A DNA stretch of 58,444 nucleotides. Origin: Rhodovulum sp. PH10 (GTDB lineage: Bacteria; Pseudomonadota; Alphaproteobacteria; Rhizobiales; Xanthobacteraceae). The translations under genes were made by a program, and so were the position numbers. The stretch is taken from assembly GCF_000293785.1 (NCBI RefSeq), contig NZ_AKZI01000020.1:1-58444 (forward strand), given 5' to 3'. This document shows positions 1-15,808 of this stretch, one piece after another; position 1 is the stretch's first letter; each line of letters opens with the position of its first letter. The notes beneath the pieces were generated by a model that was not told the origin of the DNA, did no database searches, and saw nothing but the letters and a program-made list of their open reading frames with translations.

Positions 1-130
1 TCACAACCGATTCCCGAGACTCAACAACTTCTCGGATCGGCTCTTAGGGCGGCCGACGCCGCGGCCGACGATGCACGCAGTGATTACGGAAAGGCCTCGA
101 TCGCGGCCGAGCCGACGGGCGCCGGGCGGA
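1..130. other. window edge, no gene seen
   Basis: This stretch lies downstream of puhE. I see no convincing reading frame, hairpin or RNA gene. In related clusters hemA often follows puhE, but nothing in these 130 bases shows it. Confidence 0.4.
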
Positions 131-1207
131 TCAGCCGCCGGCGCGCCGCGAAACGTTCGCAGGCACCAGCGCGGTGCGGGCGCTCGGGCCGAACGACGGC
201 GGCTCGATCGAGGCGCCGACGCCGATGCCGCCCACCGGACGGCTCGGGCTGCGCACCCGTGCCGGCGGCGTCGTTCCGCGCCGACCGGCCCGGCCGCCGC
301 CGGGCGGCTCGGGATCGTGGTCGGGGCTTTGCGGCACCAGCTCGACCACGGTGGCCTCGGCGGCCGGCGCCGGCGTCCGTCCCGCACCGTTGCCGCGCGA
401 GGCGCGGCGCGAGCCGTTGCGGCGCGGATCGAGACGGCGGAACCAGACGCGCGACTTCAGGCCCCAGCGCCACAGCGGCACCACCGACATCGGCAGCACC
501 AGAAACCAGTGCTCGAGGATCGCCAGCCCCATCAGGGTGGCGACGAAGGTGAGGCCGGCCGCCTGGTGCGGATCGGTGGCGGAGAGCCGCGACGCCTCCA
601 TCACCAGCGCGGTGGCGACCACGGTCGAGGCCGTCACCGTCCACGGAAACAGCCAGTTCATCGGCCGCTTGCGGAAGAAGCCCTTCATGTAGGCGAGGTG
701 CTCGGGCAGGAACTCTTCCGTCAGGTTCGGCACGCCGAGGAAGATGTTGAGCTTGGTCGAGAGCCGCATCGCCCAGAGAATCAGGAAGGTCCAGGTGCCG
801 ATCTGGTTCGGCTCGCCCCAGGTCATCGCGGTGACCAGCACGGCGGAGGCGACGATTCCGAGCTCGTGATAGAGGATCGTCTGCACCGCGTGCAGGAAGT
901 GGCGAAAGCCCTTGCAGCCGGGCGGGCACGGCTCGGTGCGGGGACCGGTCACGTAGCCCATCAGGAACGTGATCTCGTTGAGCCCCCACACCAAGAGCCC
1001 GCAGGTGAAGGTGCAGTAGGCGCCGAACACCGTCATGTCGCGGCTCGACGCCGACAGGCCCCACAGCGCGAAGACGTACAGCACCGCCCAGCCGGCCACG
1101 CTGAACGGGTAGGTCTTTCGCGGGAGCCCGTCGAGAAACAGGATCGCCCCGGTCGAGAACCACCAGAGGAACAGCGTGTAGAGGATCGGGATGCCGTAGT
1201 CGGTCAC
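131..1207 (-). CDS. puhE: PuhE, photosynthetic complex assembly protein 2
   Basis: 358-aa integral membrane protein with several hydrophobic spans from the N-terminus (DYGIPILYTLFLWWFSTG) to about residue 270, then a long Pro/Arg/Gly-rich, probably disordered cytoplasmic tail. It matches the PuhE family (DUF3623), which in Rhodobacter affects reaction-centre assembly and bacteriochlorophyll levels. The start is a GTG at 1205-1207, just after the acsF stop at 1224; the frame stays open further upstream inside acsF, but the hydrophobic N-terminus begins at this GTG. Last gene of the bchFNBHLM-lhaA-puh transcription direction. The tail of roughly 85 residues looks longer than usual. Confidence 0.88.
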   Translation of the reverse strand: MTDYGIPILYTLFLWWFSTGAILFLDGLPRKTYPFSVAGWAVLYVFALWGLSASSRDMTVFGAYCTFTCGLLVWGLNEITFLMGYVTGPRTEPCPPGCKGFRHFLHAVQTILYHELGIVASAVLVTAMTWGEPNQIGTWTFLILWAMRLSTKLNIFLGVPNLTEEFLPEHLAYMKGFFRKRPMNWLFPWTVTASTVVATALVMEASRLSATDPHQAAGLTFVATLMGLAILEHWFLVLPMSVVPLWRWGLKSRVWFRRLDPRRNGSRRASRGNGAGRTPAPAAEATVVELVPQSPDHDPEPPGGGRAGRRGTTPPARVRSPSRPVGGIGVGASIEPPSFGPSARTALVPANVSRRAGG

Positions 1208-1223
1208 GCGGACGATCCTCCGA

Positions 1224-2354
1224 TCACCAGGCGGGCGCGAGGCCGACGCGCGCCGGCAGCGCGTTCGGCTTGGTCGGCAACAGATAGAGACGCAGGAAGG
1301 TGTAGGCCGCCGACGCCGACAGCCGGGCCCGGGCGAGCCGGCCGCCGATCCCGCCGCGCGCGCGCGCCGCGGCACTCGCCTCGGCGATCCGCCACAGCCG
1401 CTCGAGCCCGGCAAGGAAGGCCGGGTTGCCGAGATCGAGCGACAGCGGAAACACCTGGTGCGAGATCGTCGTGGTTTTCCGGAAAACCTCGAGGTCGTAG
1501 GTGGTCGGGTCGATGCCGATGCCCTCGAAGAAGGCGGGCCGCATGTGGTCGCGCACATACATCGTGGCAAAGACCGCGAGCAGGAAGAAGCGGATCCACA
1601 GCCGGTTGACGCCGGACAGGAGTTTTGGATCGGCGCGCATCAGAAGCGCGAACGCCTCGCCGTGGCGGAACTCGTCGTTGCACCACTTCTCGAACCAATC
1701 GAAGATCGGGTGGAAGCGACGGTCCGGGTGCTGCTCGAGCCAGCGATAGATGGTGATGTAGCGGGCATAGCCGATCTTCTCCGACAGATAGGTCGCGTAG
1801 AAGATGAATTTCGGCCGGAAATAAGTGTAGGTCTTCGCCTTCGTGAGAAAGCCGAGATCGACCCCGATGCGAAAATCCTCGAGGGCCTTGTTGATGAAGC
1901 CGGCGTGGCGCGCCTCGTCGCGGCTCATATGGGTGAACAGCTCGCGGATGTCCGGGTTCTTGATGCGCTTCTTGATCTCGGCATAGAGCACGCAGCCGGA
2001 AAACTCGGCGGTGAGCGAGGAGACCAGAAAGTCGACGAACTCGCTGCGCAAGGGCTCGGGCAGCGCGTCGAGGTCCGCCGGCCAGTCCTCGCCACGGACG
2101 AAGTGCCCCTTGTTGTGATCGGCGCGCAGCTCGGCCAGCATGGCGTCCCATTCGGCCCGCACGGCGCCGACGTCGATGCGGTCCATCGCCGCGTGGTCGG
2201 TGGTGTAGAAGCGCGGGCTGAGGATGGTGTCCTGGCGCGCGCTCTCGGTGGTGCGGTTGGGCTCGCCCGCGCCGCCCGGCGCACTGCCGCGGGAAGCGGT
2301 GGCACGTTGCTCGGTGGTTCGGATCGGTCCTGCGCCGCCTTCGATCGGAATCAT
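1224..2354 (-). CDS. acsF: AcsF, oxygen-dependent Mg-protoporphyrin IX monomethyl ester cyclase
   Basis: 376-aa diiron oxidative cyclase that builds ring E of (bacterio)chlorophyll using O2. The ferritin-like iron-binding motifs are visible: DEARH at residues 146-150 and DEFRHGE at 227-233. The first 45 residues are low-complexity and variable. ATG 2352-2354 has a GGGAGGA ribosome-binding site just upstream and overlaps the stop of the upstream 104-aa gene as ATGA, so translation is probably coupled. The window also encodes the anaerobic cyclase BchE, so ring E can be closed with or without oxygen. Confidence 0.95.
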   Translation of the reverse strand: MIPIEGGAGPIRTTEQRATASRGSAPGGAGEPNRTTESARQDTILSPRFYTTDHAAMDRIDVGAVRAEWDAMLAELRADHNKGHFVRGEDWPADLDALPEPLRSEFVDFLVSSLTAEFSGCVLYAEIKKRIKNPDIRELFTHMSRDEARHAGFINKALEDFRIGVDLGFLTKAKTYTYFRPKFIFYATYLSEKIGYARYITIYRWLEQHPDRRFHPIFDWFEKWCNDEFRHGEAFALLMRADPKLLSGVNRLWIRFFLLAVFATMYVRDHMRPAFFEGIGIDPTTYDLEVFRKTTTISHQVFPLSLDLGNPAFLAGLERLWRIAEASAAARARGGIGGRLARARLSASAAYTFLRLYLLPTKPNALPARVGLAPAW

Positions 2355-2665
2355 CGCATCCTCCCGGGGGAAAAGCCGACCTCGTACAGCTCGGTCAGCT
2401 CGAAGGTGCCGGCGAGGCGCGCGAGCAGGCGCTCCAGCCGGCCCGCCAGGACGACGGTGGCGCGACTGTGGACGATGGTGCTCTCGCCGAAGGCGACCGA
2501 GCGCGGCGCGTCGTGGACGATCACCTCGTCGCCGGGCTCGACCTCGATTCCCTGAAGGGTCACGTGAGCATGCAGGCTCTCGGCCGTCTGCTCGATCTCG
2601 ATGGTGCACGGGACCTCGACGACACGGCGGCCGCGCCGCCAGAAGTCCGCCAAGAGTGCGGTCAT
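2351..2665 (-). CDS. conserved photosynthesis-cluster protein of unknown function between puhC and acsF
   Basis: 104-aa soluble protein. The centre (about residues 15-60) reads as a beta-rich segment with Glu/His/Val alternation ([20 protein letters not shown]); the C-terminus is helical ([20 protein letters not shown]). No catalytic motif is recognisable. It is tightly embedded: its ATG overlaps the puhC stop (ATGA) and its stop overlaps the acsF ATG (ATGA). Small unnamed genes occupy this position in other purple bacterial clusters, so a role in assembly or with the AcsF cyclase is plausible but is inference from position only. Confidence 0.8.
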   Translation of the reverse strand: MTALLADFWRRGRRVVEVPCTIEIEQTAESLHAHVTLQGIEVEPGDEVIVHDAPRSVAFGESTIVHSRATVVLAGRLERLLARLAGTFELTELYEVGFSPGRMR

Positions 2666-3207
2666 GGCGTCGCCGTCCGCGGCGGCAGCAGACGGGCGAA
2701 CGCCTCGGCATTGGTGTGCCCGAACGCGGTCAGCTCGGTGGCGCGCCGGGTCATCAAGTCCTCGAGCGACAGCCGTCCGTCCGACCACAGCGTCAGGCGG
2801 AAGGGGGGCGACGGGCCGGTCGCGGCCGGGGCGGGGCCGGTGACGCCGGCCGCGCCGGCCTCCAGCTTGTGATCGCGGGCAAAACCGCGCAGCGCGGCGC
2901 GCAGAAAGCCGTTGCTGCCGGGCGGCAGCACGGTGACGAGCGTCGCCTCGTCGGCATCGAACACGGCGACGGCGCCGTCGGCCTGGTCCTCGAAGCGCAG
3001 ATTGCGGGTGGAGACGACGGTCGCGTTCTCCACCGCGCCGGCGTCCGGGCCGGCGGCGGCGTTCTGCATGGCGCCGCGGTCGGGCTGCAGGAAGACGGCG
3101 GCGAACAGCGACAGTGCGACCAGCGCGCCGGCGCCGTACAGCGGCCCGCGCGGAAACGGGCGGCCCACCATCTTGGGCTTGGTGCCGGACGTCTCGGTGT
3201 CGCGCAT
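2662..3207 (-). CDS. puhC: PuhC, photosynthetic complex assembly protein
   Basis: 181-aa protein with one N-terminal membrane span (about residues 25-42, [20 protein letters not shown]) and a periplasmic domain containing the family pattern [18 protein letters not shown] followed by [17 protein letters not shown]. PuhC is needed for efficient RC-LH1 assembly in Rhodobacter. ATG at 3205-3207 has a GGAGG site 5 nt upstream. Unlike most genes here it is not coupled to its upstream neighbour: 673 bp with repeats separate it from puhB, so it may have its own promoter. The stop overlaps the next ATG. Confidence 0.88.
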   Translation of the reverse strand: MRDTETSGTKPKMVGRPFPRGPLYGAGALVALSLFAAVFLQPDRGAMQNAAAGPDAGAVENATVVSTRNLRFEDQADGAVAVFDADEATLVTVLPPGSNGFLRAALRGFARDHKLEAGAAGVTGPAPAATGPSPPFRLTLWSDGRLSLEDLMTRRATELTAFGHTNAEAFARLLPPRTATP

Positions 3208-3430
3208 GATCGCCTCCGTTCCTCGCCGGCCGTCGGTGCTCCCGGCGGCCTTTTTCTTCTGGTTGCGACCGCTCGCGTCGACCGCGTCTCGTCACGACCG
3301 CGGCTCGGTGCGGCGGCGCCTCTTTGCGGCGGCGTCTGCGAGACACCGTCACCGCCTCGCGGACTTTCCCGCCGGCCGGCGGCCCGGACGGGTCGTCCCC
3401 GGGTCCTCGCACGAACCCGACACGGCACCC

Positions 3431-3472
3431 GGCTCGAGAAGCCCGGCTCGAGAAGCCCGGCTCGAGAAGCCC
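3431..3472. repeat. three perfect 14-bp tandem repeats
   Basis: The unit GGCTCGAGAAGCCC occurs three times head to tail at 3431-3444, 3445-3458 and 3459-3472 with no mismatch. Confidence 0.9.
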
Positions 3473-3760
3473 GGCGACGAGCCCGCACCAGAACTCCGGG
3501 CCAAACGCCGGCGAGACATCCCGCGGTCTGGCCGATGCCGTGGCCGATGCCCATCGGGGCCGGATCGGGCGCGGACTCTGGCCTGAACCCGGGCGCGGCG
3601 CGGGCCTTCCCGAGCACCCTGCGGGCGCCGGGTGAGGCTGCGGCCTCGCGAGGCCGCGGCGTCGTGTCTCCAACTCCGGGCGATCGCTCGTCCGGCCGGT
3701 TCCGTTACGTCCCCGCGAGCACGGCCGGGCGGCCGGATCACGATGGGCGGGTGTTTTCTT

Positions 3761-3835
3761 TCGCGGGGCGAACCCCGCCAAGTCTTCGCGGGGCGAGCCC
3801 CGCCTGGTCCTCGCGGGGCGAACCCCGCATCCATC
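3761..3835. repeat. three 25-bp-spaced hairpin repeats
   Basis: The 16-nt palindrome GCGGGGCGAACCCCGC (middle copy GCGGGGCGAGCCCCGC) occurs at 3763-3778, 3788-3803 and 3813-3828, exactly 25 bp apart. Each copy can fold into a GC-rich hairpin. They lie about 120 bp beyond the puhB stop in the direction of puhB transcription and could act as 3' mRNA barriers or terminators; they lack a T-tract. Confidence 0.85.
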
Positions 3836-3880
3836 GGCGGGTCGGGCAAAAAACGTCCGAGACCGCCGACGCCGCGATCG

Positions 3881-4612
3881 TCAGGCCGTGGCGCCGGCAG
3901 CGCGCGGCTGCCCTCGCCCGTCCGTCGTCGCCTCGGCCGAAGCCGAGGAAGAGGTCCGCTCGGCGGCCGGGGCGGTCGCCCCCGCGCCGCTGTCGGCGGC
4001 GGTCGCGCCGTCGGTGCCCGACGCCTCCTCCGACTCGAGGAAGCGCTTCAGCGCGTCCGACAAGATCCCCGCCACCGTCATCGGGTCGACGATGCCGCGG
4101 AGCATCGGCTCCGGCCGCTTCACCCGCCACGGCCGCGCGTGCGGCCACAGCACCAGATAGGCGACCTTGTCCTTGCCGACGAGCGAGACCGGGATGTCCC
4201 CGGTCCCGTCGCCGTAGGTCTTCACGGCGGCGGACCCGATCCGCTTGAACGGCAGGTTCAAGGTCATCGGGAAGGCGACGCCGTACTGGATCACCAGCCG
4301 GCGGCTGGTGATCGTGTAGGTGGTGGTCCGCTTCACGAGCCACGCGAACAGCCCCAGGATGCCGAGCACGGCGAGAGCGAGCGGCAGCACCCACAGGAGC
4401 GACACCAGCGTCGCCAGCGCCGACGCGGTCTCGTTCCAGGCCACCACCCCGCGCCAGACCAGCATCGCGACGAAATATGCCGCGACCGGCCTGACGTGGA
4501 ACACGCGCACCGCCACCGGCCATGCGCGCGGCTTGCCGCGCCAGAGGATCGTCTCGCCGGGCGGCAGAGGCTCCGGCAGTCGGGTCACCCGGGGCGCTCG
4601 CGTTTTCGTCAC
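3881..4612 (-). CDS. puhB: PuhB, RC-LH1 assembly protein
   Basis: 243-aa membrane protein with a PH-like (bPH2) domain. The N-terminus has the family pattern LPPGETILWRGKP, followed by membrane spans near residues 35-55 and 60-85, then the TTTYTITSRRLVIQYGVAFP segment typical of bPH2 proteins. The last 50 residues are Ala/Thr/Ser-rich low complexity. PuhB helps reaction-centre assembly. The GTG start (4610-4612) overlaps the puhA stop as GTGA, so it is translationally coupled to puhA. Confidence 0.92.
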   Translation of the reverse strand: MTKTRAPRVTRLPEPLPPGETILWRGKPRAWPVAVRVFHVRPVAAYFVAMLVWRGVVAWNETASALATLVSLLWVLPLALAVLGILGLFAWLVKRTTTYTITSRRLVIQYGVAFPMTLNLPFKRIGSAAVKTYGDGTGDIPVSLVGKDKVAYLVLWPHARPWRVKRPEPMLRGIVDPMTVAGILSDALKRFLESEEASGTDGATAADSGAGATAPAAERTSSSASAEATTDGRGQPRAAGATA

Positions 4613-5391
4613 AGCAGCGGCTCCGCCCGGGTCTTGGTGGCGTACATGCGACCGCCGCCGAAATAGCCGGAGATGCGGTCTTCCTCGCGGACGGTGATCT
4701 CGTTCGCGCTCTTGATGCCCGGGATGCCGGCGAAGTAGCTGCTCGGCAGGGCGTCGACCTTGACCTCCTTGCGGGCGGTCACGATGTCGGCGAACAGCAT
4801 CGGCACCAGCACGGTGCGGCCGCCCTTGCCGCCGAGCGCCACCTCGATGTAGCGGACGATCGGCTCGGTGCGGTCGACCCACAGGTCGGTGACGGTGCCG
4901 ACCGCGACGTCGTCGGCGCCGACCACGGTCATGCCGCGCGGATCCGGGTCGTTCGGCTCGATCCAGTGGTCGGTGGCGACCCGCAGCGGGACGATCTTGA
5001 GCTCGCCCGAGAAGGTCATGTCGGGCTCGTCGGCGCGCATCGCGTAGGAGGCCGGGCCGACGCCGTCCTTCATCGGATCGCCGGTCGGGACGAACGGCGA
5101 GCCGAGCGACGGGGTCGAGCGCTTCACCGCGATGTCACGGCCCTCGTCGTTGCCGGGCGGGGCGGTGTAGGTCTCGCCGTTGCGCAGCTGGAAGGTCTTC
5201 GGCGACGGCGGGTTCGGGAACGACTCCATGGGCACGATGCGGCCGTCGGCCGTCTCGCTGAGCAGCGGGTAGCCCTCGCGCTTGTCCTCCATGCGGAGAT
5301 AGATGATCAGCCCGGCGAAGAACAGCCAGAAGGCGTACAAAACCATCTGCGCGACGTCGACGTAGTTGGTCAAACCGCCGATTGTTTGCAT
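4609..5391 (-). CDS. puhA: PuhA, photosynthetic reaction centre H subunit
   Basis: 260-aa H subunit that caps the cytoplasmic face of the L/M core. One N-terminal membrane span (about residues 10-32, VDVAQMVLYAFWLFFAGLII) is followed by the family signature YLRMEDKREGYPL and a PRC-barrel-like cytoplasmic domain ending with the FADIVTARKEVKVDALPSSY region. Length and domain order are normal. ATG 5389-5391 is preceded by a strong AAAGGAG site (5400-5406). It lies between lhaA and puhB; the lhaA stop is only 23 bp upstream. Confidence 0.97.
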   Translation of the reverse strand: MQTIGGLTNYVDVAQMVLYAFWLFFAGLIIYLRMEDKREGYPLLSETADGRIVPMESFPNPPSPKTFQLRNGETYTAPPGNDEGRDIAVKRSTPSLGSPFVPTGDPMKDGVGPASYAMRADEPDMTFSGELKIVPLRVATDHWIEPNDPDPRGMTVVGADDVAVGTVTDLWVDRTEPIVRYIEVALGGKGGRTVLVPMLFADIVTARKEVKVDALPSSYFAGIPGIKSANEITVREEDRISGYFGGGRMYATKTRAEPLL

Positions 5392-5414
5392 GAAACCAGC
5401 TCCTTTCGAAATGG

Positions 5415-6866
5415 CTAGCCGGGAAACTCGGCCAGGCCGAACTTGATGGACGACTGCTTCCGGGCTTCCTTCGCCGCCCGCACGAGCGGCCCGATCGCAG
5501 CCAGAGTGACGAACAGCAGCACGATCTCGATCACGTAGACCACGTCGTAGGCGGTGGCGACGTCGGACAGTGCCGAGCCGAACGCGCCTTGCGACGTCAG
5601 TCCCGAGAAGAGATCGCGGACCGCGCCGCCGAAGGCGATGGCGATGCCCGCGGCGGTCGCTTGCACGGCCCCCCAGGCGCCGAGGGCGAGACCGCTCTCG
5701 CCTTCGCGCGCCAGAGCCATCGCGGCCGTGAGAGTGCAGACGGCGAACAGGCCGCTGCCGAAGCCGATCAATGCCGTGCCGATCCGGAACACGGACGGGG
5801 AATCGACCGGCGAGGAGATCACCACCGCGGCGAACGCCACGATGCCGACGATCAGGCCGTATGCGGCGATCTTGTGCGGATCGCTGCCGCGCCCGACCCG
5901 CCGCGCGGCGAACCAGTAGCCGACCAGGCTGCCGGCCGACATCAGCGCGGTGAGCGCGGTGGTCGCCCCGACGCTGAGGCCGAGCACCTGGCCGCCGTAC
6001 GGCTCGAGCAGGATGTCCTGCATGCTGAAGGCGGCGGTGCCGCAGCCGATCACCACCAGGAGCCGCGCCGCGCGCCCGCCCTCGGCGAACTTGCGCCACG
6101 ACTCGCGGAACGACGGCGACGGCTCGTTCGACGGCATCCGGTCGCGGTTGCGCGCCTCCTGCTTCCACAGCGCGACGCTGTTGAGGATCATGGTGGCGAG
6201 CGCCGCGCCCTGGATCATCTCGATCAGCCGGCCCTCGGAGAACTCCTGCAGGAGCTGGCCGTAGAGCAGCGACGAGCCGACCATGCCGACCAGCAGCATG
6301 ACGTACATGAAGGCGACCACGCGCGGACGCTTGTCCTCGGGGGCGAGGTCGGTGGCGAGCGCGAGGCCCGCGGTCTGGGTGGTGTGCAGGCCGGCGCCGA
6401 CCAGCAGGAAGGCGAGCGCGGCGCCCGCCTCGCCGACCCAGGCGGGGCCGTGGAAGTTGCCGGTCATCACCATCAGCGCGAACGGCATGATGGAGAAGCC
6501 GCCGAACTGCAGCATGGTGCCGTACCAGATATAGGGCACCCGCCGCCAGCCGAGCGCCGAGCGGCGCGTGTCGGACTTGAAGCCGATCAGCGCGCGGAAC
6601 GGCGCGAACAGGAGCGGCAGCGACACCATCAGCGCGACGATCCAGCTCGGCACGCCGAGCTCGACGATCATCACCCGGTTGAGCGTGCCGTTGAGCAGCA
6701 CCATCGCCAGACCGACCGAGATCTGGAACAGCGACAGCCGGAACAGGCGGCCCCAGGGGAGATCCTTGGTCGCGACGTCGGCGAACGGCAGATATTGCGG
6801 CCCGAGCTGCGCCAGCACGTCGATGAAGCCGGGCTTGCGGCGCTTCTTCTGCGGCTGCGTCGTCAT
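5415..6866 (-). CDS. lhaA: LhaA, PucC-family LH1 assembly factor
   Basis: 483-aa polytopic protein (about 12 hydrophobic segments) of the PucC/LhaA branch of the major facilitator superfamily, which feeds (bacterio)chlorophyll to light-harvesting assembly. Family features are the N-terminal LGPQYLPFADVATKDLPWGRLFRLSLFQ region, split here by normal substitutions, the GTLNRVMIVELGVP motif and the DILLEPYGGQVLGLSVGATT motif. ATG 6864-6866 overlaps the bchM stop as ATGA. A second PucC-family gene occurs at 19242-20618. Confidence 0.93.
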   Translation of the reverse strand: MTTQPQKKRRKPGFIDVLAQLGPQYLPFADVATKDLPWGRLFRLSLFQISVGLAMVLLNGTLNRVMIVELGVPSWIVALMVSLPLLFAPFRALIGFKSDTRRSALGWRRVPYIWYGTMLQFGGFSIMPFALMVMTGNFHGPAWVGEAGAALAFLLVGAGLHTTQTAGLALATDLAPEDKRPRVVAFMYVMLLVGMVGSSLLYGQLLQEFSEGRLIEMIQGAALATMILNSVALWKQEARNRDRMPSNEPSPSFRESWRKFAEGGRAARLLVVIGCGTAAFSMQDILLEPYGGQVLGLSVGATTALTALMSAGSLVGYWFAARRVGRGSDPHKIAAYGLIVGIVAFAAVVISSPVDSPSVFRIGTALIGFGSGLFAVCTLTAAMALAREGESGLALGAWGAVQATAAGIAIAFGGAVRDLFSGLTSQGAFGSALSDVATAYDVVYVIEIVLLFVTLAAIGPLVRAAKEARKQSSIKFGLAEFPG

Positions 6867-7560
6867 TGCGGAACGACCTCCAGAGCCTGGGACGTGTAGA
6901 ACCCGACCGCGATCCGTCGCGTCCGCCCGGTGCGCCACTGCGAAAGCTCGGGCTGCGCCGTGATCAGCTCGGCGAGCCGCGCCGCCCGCACCGGCTCGAT
7001 CGCCGGCGCGCGGTCGCTGCGCGGGAAGAAGCCGCCGACGAAATGCATCAGCGCCAGCGCCGGCGTGCGCGGGGCGAAGGTGAACACCATCGAGCGCTCG
7101 GTGCGGGCGACGAGGCCCGCGATCGCGCGCGCCGCGTCCTCCGCCCGGTAGTGGATCAGCGAGTCCATCGCCACCACGTGGTCGAACCGGCCGAAATCGG
7201 GCGACAGCATGTCGCCGGCGACGAAGGTGACGCGGCCGGCGAGGTTTTCGGGGATGCGCTGGCGGGCGAGGTCGAGCAGCGTCGGCGACAGGTCGACCGC
7301 CACCACCTCGGCGCCGCGCCGCGCCGCCTCGATCGACAGCATGCCCGGCCCGCAGCCGGCATCGAGGATGCGGCGTCCCGAAAGATCCGCCGGCAGCCAC
7401 GACAAAAGGGTCGCGCGCATCTCGTCGCGACCCTTGCGCACGGTCGCGCGAATGCCGGACACCGGCGCATCCGAGGTCAGCCGCGCCCAGGCGTCGGCCG
7501 CCGTCCGATCGAAATAGGCTTCGATCTCGCCGCGCCGCTCCTGGTAGGTCCCGCTCTGCA

Positions 7561-7561
<1 letters not shown>
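6863..7561 (-). CDS. bchM: BchM, Mg-protoporphyrin IX O-methyltransferase
   Basis: 232-aa SAM-dependent methyltransferase that esterifies the C13 propionate of Mg-protoporphyrin IX, giving the substrate of AcsF and BchE. The SAM-binding motif ILDAGCGPGMLSIEAARRGA lies at about residues 67-86 and the post-motif acidic VVAVDLSP follows. The C-terminal GRTRRIAVGFYTSQALE is typical of BchM. The ATG (7559-7561) shares one base with the bchL stop (TGATG), so the two are coupled. Confidence 0.95.
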
Positions 7562-12066
<4,505 letters not shown>

Positions 12067-12095
<29 letters not shown>

Positions 12096-13770
12096 ACAAG
12101 GTCTCGACGGTGATCAGGGAAACGCCGCGCTCCTGCGCGAAACGTTCCGTGTTGCGACGGGCTTTGCCACGCACGAAGAAGGGGATCCGATGAAGCTCCT
12201 TCTCGGCGTCGGCGGCCCACTGGATCGGGGTTGCCGTCTCCGATGCTCCGTTGCCGTTGGCCGTCGGCGGAGGGTCGGCGGTCGTTTCGTGGGGGTCCGG
12301 GGTTTTCGCAGCGACCGGGGTCGCCGGCGCGGCCGGAGCCGCAGCTCCGTTCGTGGTCGGCCCGTTCGTGATCGCCGCGTCGGCGCCCGCACCGTTCGCG
12401 CCGGCCGAGGCCGGCTCGCGCACCCCGGCATGGCCGAGATGGGAGGGCGCGGCGTCCGCGTGAAACTCGAAGTCCTCGCGGAACATCGTCACGAGATGCT
12501 CCTCGAGGCCCATCATCAGCGGGTGCACGAAGGTGTCGAAGATCACGTTGGCGCCCTCGAACCCCATCTGGGGCGAGTAGCGCGCCGGAAAGTCCTGCAC
12601 GTGGACGGGCGCGGAGATCACCGCGCACGGCACGCCGAGCCGCTTGGCGACGTGCCGCTCCATCTGGGTGCCGAGCACCAGCTCGGGGCTCGACGCCGCG
12701 ATCTTCTCCTCGACCTCGAGATAGTCGTCGGTGATCAAGGGCTCGACGCCGTAGGTCGCGGCGGCCGCGCGCACCTCGCGGGCGAACTCGCGCGAATAGG
12801 TGCCGAGCCCGACCACCTGGAAGCCGAGCTCCTCGGCGGCGATCCGGGCTGCGGCGAGCGCATGCGTCGCGTCGCCGAACACGAACACCCGCTTGCCGGT
12901 GAGATAGGTCGAGTCGACCGAGCGCGAATACCACGGCGCCCGGCAGTGCGGATCGTCGAGCGCGGGCGCCGGATCGACGCCGGCGAGTGCCGCCACCTCG
13001 GTCACGAACGCTTTCGTCGCGCCGACGCCGATCGGCACGGTCTTGGTGGCCTTCTGGCCGAAGGTGCGCTCGAGCCACTGCGCCGCCTGATAGGCGATCT
13101 CGGGATACAGCACGACGTTGAAGTCGGCCTCGCCGAGGCGCGCGATGTCGGCCGGCGTCGCCCCGAGGGGAGCGACGACGTTCACCGCGATGCCGAGCCG
13201 GTGGAGCAGACCGGTGACCTCGTGAACGTCGTCGCGATGCCGGAAGCCGAGCGCGGTCGGCCCGAGGAGATTGCAGCGCCGGGAGCCGGGCTCGCGCACC
13301 GGCCGCTTGGAGCCGGGCGGCGGCGCGTGGGGTCCCGCCAGGGTGCGGACCAGCCGGTAGAAGGTCTCGGCCGCTCCCCAGTTCTCCTTGCGCTGATACG
13401 CGGGCAGCTCGAGCGGCACCACCGGCACCGGCAGGTCGAGCGCCTTGGCGAGCCCGCCGGGATCGTCCTGGATCAGCTCGGCCGTGCAGGAGGCGCCGAC
13501 CATCAGCGCCTGCGGGCGGAACCGCTCGTACGCCTCCTTGACGGAGGTCTTGAACAGCTCGGCGGTGTCGCCGCCGAGATCGCGCGCCTGGAAGGTCGTC
13601 CAGGTGACGGGCGGACGCTTGCCGGCCCGCTCGATCATGGTGAACAACAGGTCGGCATAGGTGTCGCCCTGCGGCGCGTGCACCACGTAGTGGACGCCCT
13701 CCATCGCGGCGGCGATGCGCATCGCGCCGACATGGGGAGGAGCCTCGTATGTCCACACCGTGAGCTGCAT
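12067..13770 (-). CDS. bchB: BchB, catalytic subunit of dark-operative protochlorophyllide reductase
   Basis: 567-aa NifK-like subunit forming the BchN2B2 catalytic core. Asp36 (QGDTYAD), the unusual fourth ligand of the NB cluster, is present. The C-terminal PCP-reductase domain ([18 protein letters not shown]) that covers the substrate site is intact from about residue 518. Between core and C-terminal domain is an Ala/Pro/Thr/Asn-rich linker of about 67 residues (451-517, bases 12220-12420), which accounts for the greater length than most BchB. The ATG lies one base after the bchN stop. Confidence 0.97.
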
Positions 13771-13771
13771 G

Positions 13772-15607
<1,836 letters not shown>

Positions 15608-15647
15608 TCAGATTCCGACCGATCCGACAATCGGTAATGACACGGAA

Positions 15648-15665
15648 TGTCAACCGCCCTTGACG
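15648..15665. promoter_or_regulatory. candidate PpsR site upstream of bchF
   Basis: TGTCAACCGCCCTTGACG fits the PpsR/CrtJ consensus TGT-N12-ACA except for the last base, with the extended TGTCA-N8-TGAC pattern. On the minus strand the same bases contain a perfect -35-like TTGACA (15653-15648). It closely resembles the site in front of bchC (38480-38497). Confidence 0.5.
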
Positions 15666-15808
15666 TAGAGGGCGGTGGGTGGTGCGATGAAACTTCTACA
15701 ACACAGGGGCCGAGCGCCTCTTGCGCAGCGCGCAACGACGACGGGACCGACCCCTCGGTGTCACCTTTTCGCATCGCGCCGCTCCTTGCGCGTGCCACTG
15801 TGGAAGGC

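Larger units (their letters stand above)
3208..3880. other. 673-bp gene-free interval between puhB and puhC
   Basis: No credible gene on either strand; open frames here have shadow composition and no ribosome-binding sites. It holds a 14-bp tandem repeat (3431-3472) and a 25-bp-period triple hairpin (3761-3835). In most purple bacteria puhB and puhC are nearly adjacent, so this insert is unusual. Confidence 0.7.

Noticed and set aside
3221-3255. Terminator-like 6-bp stem with T run upstream of puhC
   Set aside because: Oriented on the plus strand where no gene ends; stem short and interrupted, so probably fortuitous.
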